From assembly GCA_025677835.1 (NCBI GenBank), contig JAIXMR010000028.1, positions 1-64,000 on the forward strand: a stretch of DNA of 64,000 nt, given 5' to 3'. The notes beneath the pieces are model-generated. The model was not told the origin of the DNA and did not search any database. It was given only the letters and a program-made list of their open reading frames with translations. The position numbers and the translations under genes were made by a program. Below, piece after piece: positions 24,845 through 38,900 of the stretch. This DNA is from Sporodiniella umbellata. Its lineage: Eukaryota; Mucoromycota; Mucoromycetes; Mucorales; Rhizopodaceae. Position 1 is the first letter of the stretch; each line of letters begins with the position of its first letter.

Positions 24845-27751
24845 TTTCCCTTTTAAAAAAACGCAAAAACTCCTCTACACTCTATTCTCTTACCTTCTGG
24901 ATTGCTAATTAAAAAACGATCGTGTGACAGAAAGCAGCCTTGGCCTCTCTTCTCAACAAATTACTCTGTAGCATTCTTTTTCTGGTTATATCGGACGCCA
25001 AAATCCTATGCCAAGAAAAACGAGTCCGTGCGGTAACAATCATTAAGATGAGTTCATTCTACGTAACAGTTTTTCTCAGGCCTTTGTCTTTGGTTATAAA
25101 ACAAAAGGTTTCTTCTACGTCTGTCTTTGTCCAACATGGACTTTTCAGATGGCTGGTTTATAAATAGTCTTCTTACTGTCTGTATACAGAACTAGAGTGC
25201 CCCTGTTTTTTTTTTTTTAAAAAAAAAAATTTCAGTGCATAAATCTTGTTTGGTTTACCATCAAGAGTTTGTAGAATATACCGCAAAGAGCCCATGGTAG
25301 GTTATACAATCTGCTGTAGTTTAAAAGAAGCTTAGTAAGAACAAAAATTAACTTGACTTTATTTACAGACAGACGTCCACTTACATGAAAATCAAAGGAG
25401 ACTAATGCATGGCTGTTTGTATTAATGTGTATTTACAAAATAAAAAGCTTCTTTTAGATGTAATATCTCTCCTGACCCTGCTTCAATGTATGGCATTTTG
25501 TATCACTTGAGTCGCGTCTGCTAGTAAAAATGGAAAGGGACACCAAAAAATGAAAGAAACAAGAGAAAAATAAACAAGAGTATACTTAGTTAGCATTGAT
25601 ACATTGCTCACGCTCAAAATAACCGTCTATATTGGTTCCAAAAAAAGAACCACATGAGTAATATAAACCAAAGTGATAAGGCGCCATACATACTCGATAC
25701 ATACAGGACTACAGTATTTCGCGATTAGAAATCTAAAGATCTAGGGCAAGAAAAAAATAAAGCCAGCAAAAACTTACGCTAGTTGTCAACATTGTGCGAA
25801 AGCCAAGGACTCCACTTTCCTATTATACATTGGATACACTTTCTTGTAACTAAATCTTTTATATCGATAATGTATCGTTTTTTCTTTTTCTTTTTTTAAT
25901 AACCTTGTCTGTCCATCTCTTCATAGCTACAAATTAAAAATAATTGTCTATTAGTGAAACACAAGCTTAATTTTTGGTATCTTTTTAGACTAAATTGACT
26001 ATTGATAGTTTTTAACACCTTGTGAAACAATCAATATGTGACGTATAAAAAAGTAATTCCAGCTTTTGGAGGCCTCCCAAGATAATTTCATCGTTTATGG
26101 CAACAAGCACAAACGTCTCATTATTCCCAAGTATATGATGTGAGGTTTGATATGTATATATATAAAGTATTGTTGAACAAAGAAAGCGATCCTGTTCTAG
26201 TCATAGCCTATAGGAGCTCCATGTGTTCATTTTAGACACACAGTCTTGATGTTTGGTCTGCCTTGCAATTTCCTTTTACCCATAAGAGCAAATACTTAAA
26301 AAAAAAAAGAAAAAGAAAAGAGAGAGAGAGAGAGAGAGGCTGCATATACAGTTTCATATGATAGATAGCAAAACAAGTACGGCCAACCCTGTTCGATTGA
26401 TCCTTAGACGAATCGATATTATCGGGTTCTTTCGATTCTCATTTGAGTGCCTGACTTGTAAAAATCGACAAAAAGCCCATTGGAACCTCATTAGATATAG
26501 GCAGGCATTATATCGGTATTATTGCTGCGACAATGTCATTTGACATGTATCTCAAAGCGACTCTGTTTGTGGATAACTCGACTGTGAATTCAATGAGCTT
26601 CTGTTGAATGACAACAGAAACTTTATTTGGAGCTCTGCATTTCTTTGGGGAAAGCTAATTCACAGACCAACAGGGAAAGTATGCCGATTTGCTTCAAAGC
26701 TATAATTATGGACACCCATTCAAACGTCAAACAAACACGTCCATGTTAAACAATTGTCCCACTACTGTTTTAAGGATTAGCTTGAAGTATTTATAAACCT
26801 AAATTTACATCCATACACTCGATCAAGAAGTCAATAAGGTAAATTTTGTAATTTCATTCATAGTTTTAGGACCTAGATAGCAACTTTAAATGTCAGATTT
26901 CAGGGGAAAAAAAACATCAAAAAAAGTCTTTCCATGACAGATGATTCAAAAAGCTTATGTAGAGTTATTATGCCTTTTTGTTTTAAGATAAATGTAGATG
27001 TCCGTATTTTGTTACATAAACGTGATATTTTTGTCACAAAACAGCTGATAGCATGATGTCCTCTTAGCTTCTTACTCTTTTCGCTTTAAAATACTACTCA
27101 CAGCTAGCGCCAGTAAACGCTTTTTATGGCACTACTGAATTAGCTTCGAAGTAGCCTTAGTACCAATACATTTTTGTTGTTATGAGGATAACTGTTGAGA
27201 GATTCACAGTTTGCTTTCTTGGTTTTTGGCTAACTTATAGAGCTGTAGTTGTAGTTGCATAAGCTTGCCATAAACACTTATAGTTTTTTCTTTTCATGTA
27301 GTACTCGTAACAGTTTAAGATACGAAAAACGTTTTAGAAGGTGCAATTACTCTTAAAGACTTGGAGATTAAACATAGCGGTTTGAGGCTTCCATCTGCTT
27401 TCTTAGATGTAGCTGTAAAGACTAATGGGTCACATTATCAAAAAACGTGTACTATACTAATAACCTCTCACTTTTTTATTGGGATGCGGTTTAGATAAAA
27501 GTATTTTAATTTAGATATTTATACATTAAGAATTTTCTTATTTAAGACATTATGAAAAACGTTTTGTAAGGTTTCCAAAAAGCACTCTGCTGAAATTTAA
27601 GTATCCATACTATGCATTTTGGTCTTTATTAGATTCTACACACATTTGCAACAAAAACAAAAAAAACACCCCAACGGCATCGATACCTCTTGATACTAAT
27701 ATGTGTATCTGAATTGGGAGTTCTGTTTTAAATTTAATTAGAAGTTTGTCG
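24845..27751. other. gene-poor region, about 2.9 kb
   Basis: I see no reading frame with family features on either strand; the longest are under 80 codons and lack coding character. It includes a GA microsatellite near 26317-26338, many A/T runs and no tRNA-like box. It should contain the BTB gene promoter and the 3' side of the MFS gene. A noncoding RNA cannot be excluded. Confidence 0.5.
26310..26338. repeat. (GA)n microsatellite
   Basis: About eleven GA units preceded by an A-rich stretch, inside the gene-poor region. Confidence 0.9.
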
Positions 27752-29600
27752 TTACATATTTTGAATAATACTCACATTGTCTTCACATTGGTTTTTGGTA
27801 TCAAATTCCGCTTTACGGTTTGCTCGGTATAAAAAATAACTTATTGAAAGTGATAGTAAGCATGATAGTAGACCCACCCCCACATTAGAGGCAGTACCGA
27901 ATTCTAGATTTTTTTTTATATATGTTTATATAGAGAAGTTTGTATAAATTTGTGTACATACTATAGTTTGGACTGTCATCAAACGGGTATAAATAAGGAG
28001 CAACAACACCTCCAACGCTTCCAATCATAACAGCAGTTGCGATTGTTACAGCCCGAGTATCCAAATCTGGAAAGTTCACTGAAGTCCAGCCCACATTAGG
28101 GACAACTAAAAAAGCATTTAGTTATGGATCTATGCAATTCAAATGTTACGTTGCAATCCAATGCCTATCGCTGCAATAAAAACCGCACTATATTTAGCTA
28201 CAGTGTGTTTAGTACACACTTTTTTTCTGCCTATTTGTTTACCCCAGCGATCTTTAAGAACTAAGAGCAAAGAATAACCAATCGCTGATATAATACCACC
28301 AATACCTATCATGATTCCCCTCTTATTTTTATGTTTGTCAACAATGCATCCTCCTGTATATATACTGATTCCAAACAATATATTGGGTGGGGCACTCAGC
28401 AGTTGAGAATTCAATACAGAAAAACCAAATCCTATTTTTAGGGCTTTTTTAGTTTCCTGTTTATTTTTATAGTTCACAATTTTTGTACCGTCAATTATGA
28501 GAGGAGTAAAGACTTGAAAGCTTACCAGATTAATTGTGCAAACAAAGTAACATATAGAAAATAAGGCGGTCTTCCAGTCCAAAATTGCCCAGAGTACTTT
28601 TTTTGCTGGAATGACTTTACGGGACTCAGCTGAGTGTGTATAAGACCTATGAATGGCCTTTTGTTCATCTGTTAACCAAGAAACATCTTCGACATTATCG
28701 AAAAGACAAAAGTATGACACAATTCCTAAAAACACTGTGGGTGCACCCTCTACAATAAACAGATACTGCCACCCATACAAGTTATTTCTCCCATCCAGAA
28801 AAGACACAGCGTATGCTATGGGTCCAGAGACAAACGAAGATAAAGCAATCATACTCATTACAATTGCAAGTCTTTTCGAGAATTCTTCTTGCCTATAGAC
28901 TTTTGACAGGATGTAGATTATGCCTGGTGCATACCCGCTTTCTGCTGCTCTGTACACAACAAAAAATCAATAAAGTTGGGTGCTGGACATGTTGTATTTA
29001 CCCTAGAATTATTCGACAAACCAACAAACCTTCAAAGCTTTTGGTAAATCCTACAGCAAGTGTTATAGCGCCCCAAACAACCATTATTGACGACAACCAG
29101 TTGGTTGCTCCAACACGCTTTAAAATGATATTAGAGGGAACTTCAAATATAAGCTATCATATGGCAAGTTAAAACAAAGCACATTTAATAATAAGCGTAC
29201 ATATGTAATGTAGAATATTGATATTATCAGGCTGAACTGGTTTGACGAGAGCTGTTTATATCTTAGTTTTTGATTGATGAAAAAGAAAAAATTGTGTTTA
29301 CATGTAGATCGTCTTTAATGCCGGCTAAGCTGATTCACTGATTAAAAATGTCATGTTGCTAGATATGGGCAGTTACCTGGCATTTCCAATATTTGCACGA
29401 TCTAAATAGTCCATAAAGTAAAATAAACAAAGTAAAGGAATTAACCGAAGATCAATAGCGCGGGTAATTTGCTTTTCTTCCTCTTTTCTATGTTCGATCC
29501 GGTCTTCAACCATGTCTATTTTACATATATTAAAACTTTGACTGGTAGAGACTGACGCCCTAGAGTTTTTTGCTTCCTCTATATTGCGTAAGGTATTCAT
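27752..29600 (-). CDS. MFS transporter, anion:cation symporter (Dal5/allantoate permease-like)
   Basis: Spliced gene on the complement. The first exon starts at 29600 (MNTLRNIEEAKN) and contains RLIPLLCLFYFMDYLDRANIGN. Later segments include YITYLIFEVPSN, AAESGYAPGIIYILSKVYRQ, WQYLFIVEGAPTVFLGIVSY and, after removing an intron near 28425-28480, FGFSVLNSQLLSAPPN. The end of the gene carries SLSISYFLYRANRKAEFDTK and stops at 27752-27754. These are hallmarks of the fungal ACS family (allantoate, nicotinate, biotin precursor and similar acids): about 12 transmembrane helices and YFMDYLDRANIGN in helix 1. The substrate cannot be assigned. It lies 180 bp downstream of a second transporter on the same strand. 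Confidence 0.85.
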
Positions 29601-29777
29601 GCTTCAATTGAAGTTTCACAAACAGAAAAAAAAAAAAAGTCAAAAACAAACAAACGGATGTTATATACTAGGGATTGCATATGGATCCATGTGATGGGTA
29701 AATTATTTTATTCTATTTGAAATGCAAGGATGCAGAATTAAATTATCTATTTATGATACAGTCTTTCTTTCTTCTCT

Positions 29778-31406
29778 CTATAGCTCTGATTTTTCTAGTG
29801 CAAGCCTTCTCTTTTCTAAAATAATCGCATCTTGGTATCCTGGGATCCACCCAAAAAGAAAACGGCCAATTGCTGGTTTGCGTACGCGTACAAACCAAAT
29901 AGGGATAGCTAGCAAGCCAACAATGATACAAATGATGTATTGATAAACGCCTGCGGATCCTGCATCGATCAAAGGTGCGATTACCAAATAAATATCGACA
30001 ATGACAAAGAGAATAGCAAAGGGTAACCAGACCTTGAATGGTCTACTTAAATCTTTTGTCTTCTTCTTGAATCTCATAAGAATTAGACCAAAAACAGCAA
30101 AGCCATAGAATAGCCAGCCTGTAAAACTATACATTTTAGCCAGATAAGTAAAGTCACCAGGAATACACCAAATAGTGGCAATAATGCCCACCAAGATTAG
30201 AGCTCTTATGGGAGTACCTCGCTTCTCATCGAGCTTTCCAAAGGCAGGAGGCATGAAAACACTGTCTTCTGTTGCAGCGGCCATAACCAAACGCGAAGCG
30301 CCCCATACGTTACCGTTGACAGCACCAAAAGTGGAAAAGACAACCATGATAGCAAAAAAATAAGCTCCCCCTTGCCCCATAGTAGCAGAGCCGAGTTGCA
30401 TAGCAACAGTGGTAGAGGTTGCTACAGTATGAGCAGGCAATGTGGCAAAATAAGCCACGTTACTCAGTACATATACAGTAGTAACAATCATACACGATAT
30501 GAAAATAGCCCAAGGTAAGTTGCGCTTTGGGTTTTTAACTTCTCCGACACCGTAGTTGAGATTATTCCATCCATTGTAAGAGAAAAGGGCCATGTACATA
30601 GCAGTGCCATAATCCAGAGCACTGCTTGAGCTGCCTTCAAACGAATTTTGGAAGTTTTGAACATTTCCTTTACCGAGCCAAATCCAACCGATAATAATAA
30701 TCATCAAGAGTGCAAGTAATTTAGCAAATGTAAATACATTGGCAATCAAAGCGCCTGCGCGTTGTCCAAAAGCATTCAATAGTACTACAAACCAAACACA
30801 TCCAATAGTCACCAACTTTAGTGCATAACTGGGCATTTCTACAGTAGATCCTGTGAGATCATTTGGGTCAAAGTATGCCATTTGCAAAATATATTGAGCA
30901 AAAACGGTTGCAATAGAGGCGGTACCAATAGGATTGGTCAAAAGGAGGTTGGACCATGTAAAGACTAGACCCATACATATGCCGTAGGAAGACTTCAAAT
31001 ATTGATATTCTCCTCCAGATTTTGTAATCATTGTTCCTAATTCCGCATAACACAGTGCGCCAATCATACTGAGCATACCGCCAATAGTCCATACAACAAG
31101 AGATGCACCAACACTTCCTACTTTTAAGGCGACAGGTCCAGGTGAGGCAAATATACCACTACCAATGATTAATCCTACAATCTATGCGTTATGTTAGAGA
31201 TGACAGCTAGCAAGTCGTATTAAATTTACCATATTACAGCTACTCATAAGGCCCATATGGGGTACAGGACCCGTCTCTCCTGTGTGTTCTTCCCCAGGTT
31301 GACCGGCTTCAACTGTTTGTAGACCGGATTCAATAGATGTGATAGAATTTTTTTTTTCTAGCCCAAACGAGGACGAAAATCCTTCAGCTGTACTGCTTTC
31401 TTTCAT
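29778..31406 (-). CDS. amino-acid transporter, LAT/APC superfamily
   Basis: Two exons on the complement, 31230-31406 and 29778-31181, give 526 aa. The hydrophilic N-terminus (MKESSTAEGFSSSFG) precedes helix 1, IVGLIIGSGIFASPGPVALK, where GSGIF is the substrate-binding glycine motif of the LeuT-fold APC family. Other marks are CYAELGTMITKSGGEYQYLK, YNGWNNLNYGVGEVKNPKRN and AIFISCMIVTTVYVLSN. About 12 hydrophobic segments are present. The sequence resembles animal LAT light chains and fungal Mup1-type permeases more than the yeast AAP family. It likely imports or exchanges neutral amino acids at the plasma membrane. The start lies just upstream of acidic and polar residues typical of regulated permease tails. 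Confidence 0.9.
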
Positions 31407-32977
31407 TGAATTCCTATTTTCTAATGAAAAAAAAAAGAGCTTTGAAAGAAAAGGTGAATCTAAAAAAAATGGAGTAAAATAGAAGAGGATCAACTGAGAC
31501 ATAAAAAATTTTTTAAACAAGCGACAAGTATTTCATTTCCTCTAACTATATAAAAAGCAGAGAAAAAAAACCTGTATAACATAATTGACTCCTATAATAA
31601 AAAAGCTGTTCTGCAAGCTGACCCTTCTCTCCACACACTTTGCTGTTTGGCGCAATACGTATATTCATGTTGGCCTTGTGGAATCTTGACATATTTTTTA
31701 CCACAGTTGTTACACAATTTATCGGGTTGAGCCTGTTTTAAAGTTTGCCTTTTCTTCGATCTTGTCCTACTATGCCCAAATAAGGTGCGTCTGGGCCTGA
31801 AAAAATATGTAAGACTTCACCACGAAAAAGCATACAAAAGCCACCCAAGCAATGTTCAGTAGCTTTTCACAATATGTAAATTTTTGTACGTAAGGAAATA
31901 TTTTCTCTAGTATTACAGCTTTAATACCGTTTGTTTCTGAAAAGACGTGTTTGTAGTCTTCATGATCTTTTAGTACTAGTTGTTCAATAAGAATCACCGT
32001 CAAAATGACACACTGGTTTCTAATGTTCTCATTGGTAGTACACTTTGAAGGTCCTCAGTGAATGTTACACGAAATCTGTTTATGTAACACGTTTGTCTGT
32101 AAGCGCATTGAGCAATACATACACGACTGCAGCTTTCAGGCGCGTAAAAAGCTTTAAACAAACAATAGCATGAAACACGATTACACATTTTCATTTAAAT
32201 ATCAGATATAATCGGTATACTTATCAACGCCGAAAATCACAATATTTAGCGTTCGTTTTATGGAAAAAGGTTTTTGGTTTTACATCATACTAAAATCACT
32301 TTTACATATTTCTGAGCATATAGCGCCCATACCCTCAAGTCTGCTTCTACTGTAGTTTCATCTGGTCAATCGCGCTTACACAAACACCTAGATGCTACAA
32401 AAGGTTATTCTTTTTTTTATTGCTATATACACCATAAAGTCACAGAGTGCATAACCACACTTTTCTTTTTTTGAAAGACAATCAACTTGATTTCAATTTT
32501 TAAAAGACACTAACCTTTTAGGCCTTTAGTAAAAAAAAAACACTATTTTTTTCCTGTAACTTAAATCATCATAGATCTTAGTTTAGTCATACTTTATTTG
32601 GTAGACTTCTGCTTGAAAAACGCTTGAAGATCTTGAGAAGTCGGGGTATTTACTAATTTTTGAAATAATTCTAATAATCTTGGCGCGCATCAGGCTATTA
32701 AGTTATTTGGTTTTTTTAGGTAGGAATGGCAGTTCGCTTAATCTTTACTCTAAAGACTCAATACTTTAACTAAGCATCTTGATTTATTTAGTGCCATCTT
32801 TATAGCTCACTATAGCTATAAATTTTGAGAAAAAGATAGAGGTGCTATTCAACTGCTAAAGATTTAAACTATCAGCGCACGTTGCGCTCTAGCCCTTGTT
32901 ACAGATAGATGTAAAAAAAAAAATTATTGTACATATATACACCTGCATGTGTGCGTTTTAAACAGCACATACACAGT
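31407..32977. other. intergenic region with unresolved coding fragments
   Basis: Apart from the fragments annotated at 31611-32194, the stretch is AT-rich with no recognisable gene. It contains the upstream region of the LAT transporter and the 3' end of the histidine kinase gene (stop at 32978-32980). Confidence 0.45.
31611..32194 (-). pseudogene. possible small or decayed gene with Cys-rich C-terminus
   Basis: On the complement, one frame at about 31611-31785 reads without stops through SRTRSKKRQTLKQAQPDKLC and then NNCGKKYVKIPQGQHEYTYC, ending ACRTAFLL. The cysteines could form a zinc ribbon. Upstream frames (31786-32003, with FSETNGIKAVILEKIFPYV; 32000-32194, Cys-rich) lie in different phases, and no clean splice joins them. 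The protein family is not recognised. It may be a short spliced gene whose introns I could not place, or the remains of a transposase-like gene. Confidence 0.25.
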
Positions 32978-35900
32978 TTAGATACCAGATGCAAAGCAGT
33001 ATTTCCTTAGAATGTTGGCCAAGTCTTTTTGCATTAGAGGTTTTGTAACGTAGTCGTTCATACCAGCTTGAATACAGTTTTTTTGTGCTGTGACTTGTAT
33101 GTCCGCTAAACAAAAAAAAAAAACAGTTAGACTTTATACGTATATCCATATAAAAATGCATACCGGTCAAAGCAACAATAGGTAGTTGGCTTTCGTAATT
33201 CATTTTTTTTTCATAGGCCCGAATTTCTTTAGTTGCTTCAATGCCGTCGCACTTAGGCATATGATGATCTATCCAAGCCAACAAAAAATAGCCAGGCCCT
33301 TTTTCTTTCCAAGTGTCAAAGCACTCAATTCCATTATTGCATTTTTCAACTATGAAGCCAAGTTTGCTGAGCTGCTTGACGATCAGTTTTTGAGCAATAA
33401 CATTATCTTCAGCAACTAAAATCTTTTGACCTTTGAAGACTGCCAATTCTTCAGGAGAGAATCCCTCCTGGGTTTTTCTAGCTGAACTGAATGTTGGCAT
33501 TGGCTTTGGCTCTTTTAGTTCAGGGTCTAGAGATGGGCTGGGTACTGGAGACTCTAAGACTGATAAGGCAGTGATAAGTGAATTGAGTAATTTGAGCTTC
33601 CTAATTGGCTTCGACATGCGTGTTACGAGCGGATGTGATAAGAAGTGATACTGTAAGAGGTCTGTTGGTAATTTAGGAGAAATGTTTGCTCTACGAATGT
33701 TGTCTATGGTAGGCGCAATGAGGATTAGGACACGTGTCTGTTGCAATCTATGTTCGCTCTCGATAGCCATAATCAACTGCTTCAGTACATCCGGTAAAGG
33801 GTCATCAACTATAATACAATCGTAGGCTATTTCGTTTTTAGCCTTTTTAACGATACTTTCTATTGCGTTTTCCATTGACTGTTCGTAATCCAGAGATAAC
33901 ATAGATAGAGAAGCTTCGAGCATGTTTTTCATCCCAACACTGGAAACAACCAAAATACGAGGCTGTCCAAGCTGTTCAGATAAATCTTGAACGGCCTTTG
34001 ATCGCGAGTCTTCTGTAGGTTCTGCATTTACTGCTGCTCCCGTTTTTACACAAAACGTAAAAAAAAATGTTGATCCTTGATTGACGTGAGATAATACGGT
34101 TATTTCGCCTTGCATTAGTTTGACAAGCTGCAGGCATATAGAAAGACCTAATCCGGTACCTCCAAAGTTCCTTGATAAACAATAAGGATTCATACTATAT
34201 CAAGTGTATCTATTTTATAGTGAAAATACCTTGTTGTCGAGCCGTCTACTTGACTAAAAGGTAGAAAAAGACCTTTTATTTCGTCTTCACTCATACCAAT
34301 ACCTGTATCTTGTACAGATGCCTTTAGTACAATATCTGTGTCGTTCAGCTGTTTTTCCACGCTACAGTGTATTGTCACTTCGCCGTGATGTGTAAACTTG
34401 ATAGCATTTCCAATCAGATTTAATAAAATTCTAAGTATAAAGTTAACGAGACTGCCCTTTGTTTTTATAGATGAAGAGGCTTACTGTCCGATTCTATTGC
34501 CGTCTGCATAGATAATTGGTGGAACATCTTTATCAATAAAATATGACAATCCAACATTCTTATTAGTAGCAAGAGTGATAAGTAATTCCAAGCGATCAGC
34601 AATAATGTCTTCTATGTAGCACAGCCCGTAATGAAGTTTGACTTTATGTGCCTCCAACTTGGAAAAGTCCAATAAATCGTCGATGATATGAAGCAACATT
34701 TCGCAACTTTGCTTAGCAATAAATACAAACTCTCGCTGCTCGGCGTCTAATCTCGTCTCGCTTAATAAAGAAATCATTCCATAGAATCCAGAAAAGGGAG
34801 TTCGAAGTTCGTGAGCTAAACAAAGTTAGATTCTTCTATTGTTTTTGCATTTACACCGAGAAAAAAAAGTAAACTGCTCTTACACATATTTGCTAAAAAA
34901 TTGGATTTCATCTTGGTAGCCCTCAAAGCTTGTTCCCGACTCTCTCTAGCTTCTTCTAGCGCTTTAAGTTGGCTTTTGATCATTTGAGCATTTGTCTTTG
35001 TAGCCTTTTGTAATGATTTGAATAACAGCGCATTGGTAATAGATATTCCTATTTGGTCACATAAAAGGTTCAGGACATTCACATGCTTGTATGTAAATGT
35101 GCTTATGTTTGCTTGAAGATAAAGCACCCCCACCAGCGTATTTTTGTGTAAGATAGGCATACATATTACTGAGCATCTATTTACACCAGTTGCAAATCGA
35201 GCGTCTTCTTCCACGTTAGGTATAAATAAAACAGAGTGTGTATGGATCACATAATGTATGATGGATGTCAGTAGCTTATCGCTATCTAAAGGTAAAGGCG
35301 GATCATGCGTTTCGCATTCTAAGCGAGTAGAGTAAGCGGCAATACCAAATTGGCCTTCCTTGATAACAATTGCACCCGATTCTGCGCCTACGTTAGCCAT
35401 TATTATCCCCATCATCTTCTTCAAAAGCTCATCAAATGAGTTCATTTCATTTGACATTACTAAATAAACAGTTAAATCTCTGCTTACTTTTGTTCAATGT
35501 CAAACCTTGAGAACTTTTGATTATAGACGTTAAGTCAACCATATCTAAAGAGAATAAGGTTGTCTCTGGTTTTTCGGGCGATTCGGCTGTCACTGAAGAA
35601 GATCCTTCATTACTGGAACTTATTTCCCTAACAGACGAGTCTGTTGCATTTCCGTCGCTTGCATTCTCCCATACATCGTTGTCAGCCACATTAGTTGTTA
35701 GGCCAACGATAACGTCTTCTGTTTGCACAGCGCAACTTTGAAAGTTGGACTTTGCTTTTTCTAAGTATTGGCCATATGTTTTACAAAGGTATTGTGCTTT
35801 CCCATAGGCACCCCATTGTTGATAATACTCGATAGCTTTTTCAAGCATAGGGGGTACGAGCGTATCCAAGTCAGATCTTATATAATGCTGAGCAATAAGC

Positions 35901-38900
35901 TCATATGCAAATCCCAAAGAAGAAATTCTATCTTCAGCTTCACACTGCTTGATTGCTATATTGAAAAGCTTCAAAGTGTTTCCCAAATCCCCTTCAAGTG
36001 TTGATAGCTGTGCGCACTAATGAAAAAACCTCTTAGCTTACACATTCAGCCCTATCTAGTAAATTCTCTTACCAGCATTTTATAGCTCAACCCATAGTTT
36101 GTACTAGAGTGGGAAGCCATAATGTTAAGGTTCTCTTTATGTATATCAAGCTGCGTCCTGTATTTTTTGTACTCTTCAGGTTCAAGGCTTGGGTCGCGCA
36201 GGCATTCAATTAAAGAGTGACTGTGATAGTAAATGGACATCCCAATATGCCGATGTCTAAAAAGGTTTTCAGTAGTCTTGAAGGAAGCGTATCTGTAACC
36301 TGTCTTGTACACTGTATCATTGGTCGAACCGTCAAATATTTTAAAACCTGATTCAGCTGCTTCTTTACAAAACCCAAAGTGAAACAAAAGAATTATTTTA
36401 CAGCTATAGTACCTATTTTTTTTTAGGTTAAGCTCCAAGTAAACACACCAAAAGGATTAAAATGTGTATATTTTTTCATACCAGCTTAATGCATTTCCGG
36501 AACTTTGGTTTTTCATACTTTTTACGTAAAGTATCTCGTCAAAATTTTCTGATTCACTCATCAAAGTTTCAGGATTTAAAATAGGATCCGCCTTTCCTTG
36601 TAATACAGAAACAGACCTGGATAGCAAAGTGTTCAATATGAAAACATCTTTAGCAGAGTTTCTTTTCGACTCTTGCAACGCTTTTTCAATATTCCATTTT
36701 ATGTCGGCCAAATGGCGACTTGTCCAGTACAAAGTAGTGGAAGCGTGGAATAGTGCTAGTGAAGAAAAAAGCTATTGTGTATGATAAGTTATTGGCAACA
36801 CAGAAAGCACAATAATTACCCCATCTCCTCCAGCTATTGCATACGTGTAAGCCTTTTGGAACTGCTCAAAGTAGTTGCAAGTGGGTACGCCAGCCCATGG
36901 TGCTAACATAGAATGATGAACAATAATTGCTCTGGCGATTTCCGAAAACCCAGCATATTTCTCTGCTATAGACATCCCGAATGCTCCTACGTCTGCGGCA
37001 AACGTGTACTCCATAAAGCGAGTTGCTGTGCATCCAGCCCATATAAGTCCGCCTCCACTAGAGGAGGTGTAGCCTGACTCAAGAGAGATCTCGCATATCT
37101 TGAGTCCCAAAACATCAGCCAAATGAGGATCCAACCAATGAGCGCCCGTACAAGCCTCGTTTAAAAGAATCATAATTGCCAACTTTTTTACATCTTTACA
37201 AGGCCCTAGTTCATTAAGAGCTTCAAAACCAACTGCTAGTATGTTTGTTTTGACACGTTGATATAAATCTGCCACGTCATAATCGACTGAAACTCCCATT
37301 TCTTCAAGACCGTCTAGAAGAATTTTCAAACCTTGGGCATAGTCTGTGTTTTGAAAACAATTTCGAGCTTGCAAACGCCATACTTGAACTCTCTCAAGTG
37401 GGTAATCTTGTGTATGTTCAAAAACTTCCTGAATCATTTCATGTTGTTTGCTGTCACTAATTTTGGTATTGTTTCCAAGCTCTAACAGTTTGATATAAAG
37501 GTGTAAAGTTTCGTCAAAGGACGTATCAGCTCCGTCTACCCATCGCTCTTGAGGAAGCAATAAAAGAACGCTCTCATAATAGGAGGCTGCAATCTGAAGG
37601 GCGCCCGCTAATGTTGCTTCATTTCCTGCTCTTAGCAACACGTCTCTAAAAGGTTTTGTATGACTACAGGACCGTATAAGTTGTAGTCCCTTCAACAGAT
37701 TGTCTGCTACCCAATATACTCTTCCATCCTCCTCTTCATCTAGCTCGGTCATGAAGGCTTTGCCGATTTTAAAATGCATTGCATCGCGTTGGTTTTGGCT
37801 AATAATTAGCATAGAGGCGGCCTGATAATACCTGTCGTGAACAAAGTTGAACTCATTTCCAGCTTTATACTGAATGACACCTTCGTTGAGAACAGTTTGT
37901 AGTCCAGCTACTGCATCTTCTTTCATTAGACGCTTAATTTTATCAAAATCGAATGTATGACCCATTAGACTAGCCCACATAAGTAAGTTTTGAGCAACAG
38001 CATCAAGAGACTTAAGGTGTAATACAAGTTGGCGTGCATCAAAAACGTGTTGATGTCTTTTGTGATCTAGCCTAAATTTCCAGTTTTTGTCGTTCCAATC
38101 GAACCAAATATCTCCCTTACGCCTCATGGTCCGAAGAAACTGCTTGGCGTAAAACGGATTCCCGCGAGTCCAAGTATATATCAAATCAACCAAAGGCTGA
38201 ATAGTTTCAATCTGCTCTATATGGTAAGTACTGTAAAAAGTATGACGAACAAGTTCTTGTATGATTTCAATTGGCAATGAGCGAAGTTGGATTGTAGCGA
38301 TAATACGGTCTGAAACATTTTCTAGCATCCTGATTACATTAGGCGGTGTTTCTTTTTCGTCTCGATGCGTTACAATAATAAGCATAGTGCTACGAGCAAA
38401 GATTAAAGCTTGTATTAGCTTTATAGATGGCTCATCTAAAAACCTTGTTAGTATGTATGTTTAGATTATATGAAGATTTTTTTATGAATCACCTGCTTCC
38501 TGTAAATCATCTAGACACTACATAAAGTATAAGTGTCCAGCCACGAAAAGAAGAAAGGAAAAAGCAAGACAGTACTTACCAACGTTATCATCTTTTTTCG
38601 AGCAATAACTCTCATAATACTTAGAAACACCTAAAATGCCCCATTCCATGTTAGTATGGAGACTACTCACTACACCTTTCTCAAAAAAAAAACTTACGGA
38701 GTGGAAGCGCGTTTCGGTATTCAAAATACTTGAAAGCGCATCTTCATCAATTGAGTTTGATCTCTCTTTGTAGTTATATAAAATGGGCCTTAGCTCGGGC
38801 ACCTTGTTGACCAATAGTCGAACGTTTGTGAACTGTGGTCCTAGTTTATCTTTGAGCTCTGTATAAAACTCTTTTACGACGTATTCTGGCTCTGTCAATA

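Noticed and set aside
24940..25167. 75-codon frame starting MASLLNKLLCSILFL with a signal-peptide look
   Set aside because: Hydrophobic by base composition; ends in no recognisable domain and lies in a gene-poor stretch.
31611..31785. Fanzor/TnpB-type C-terminal zinc ribbon
   Set aside because: The Cys spacing does not fit and no RuvC-like catalytic motifs occur upstream.
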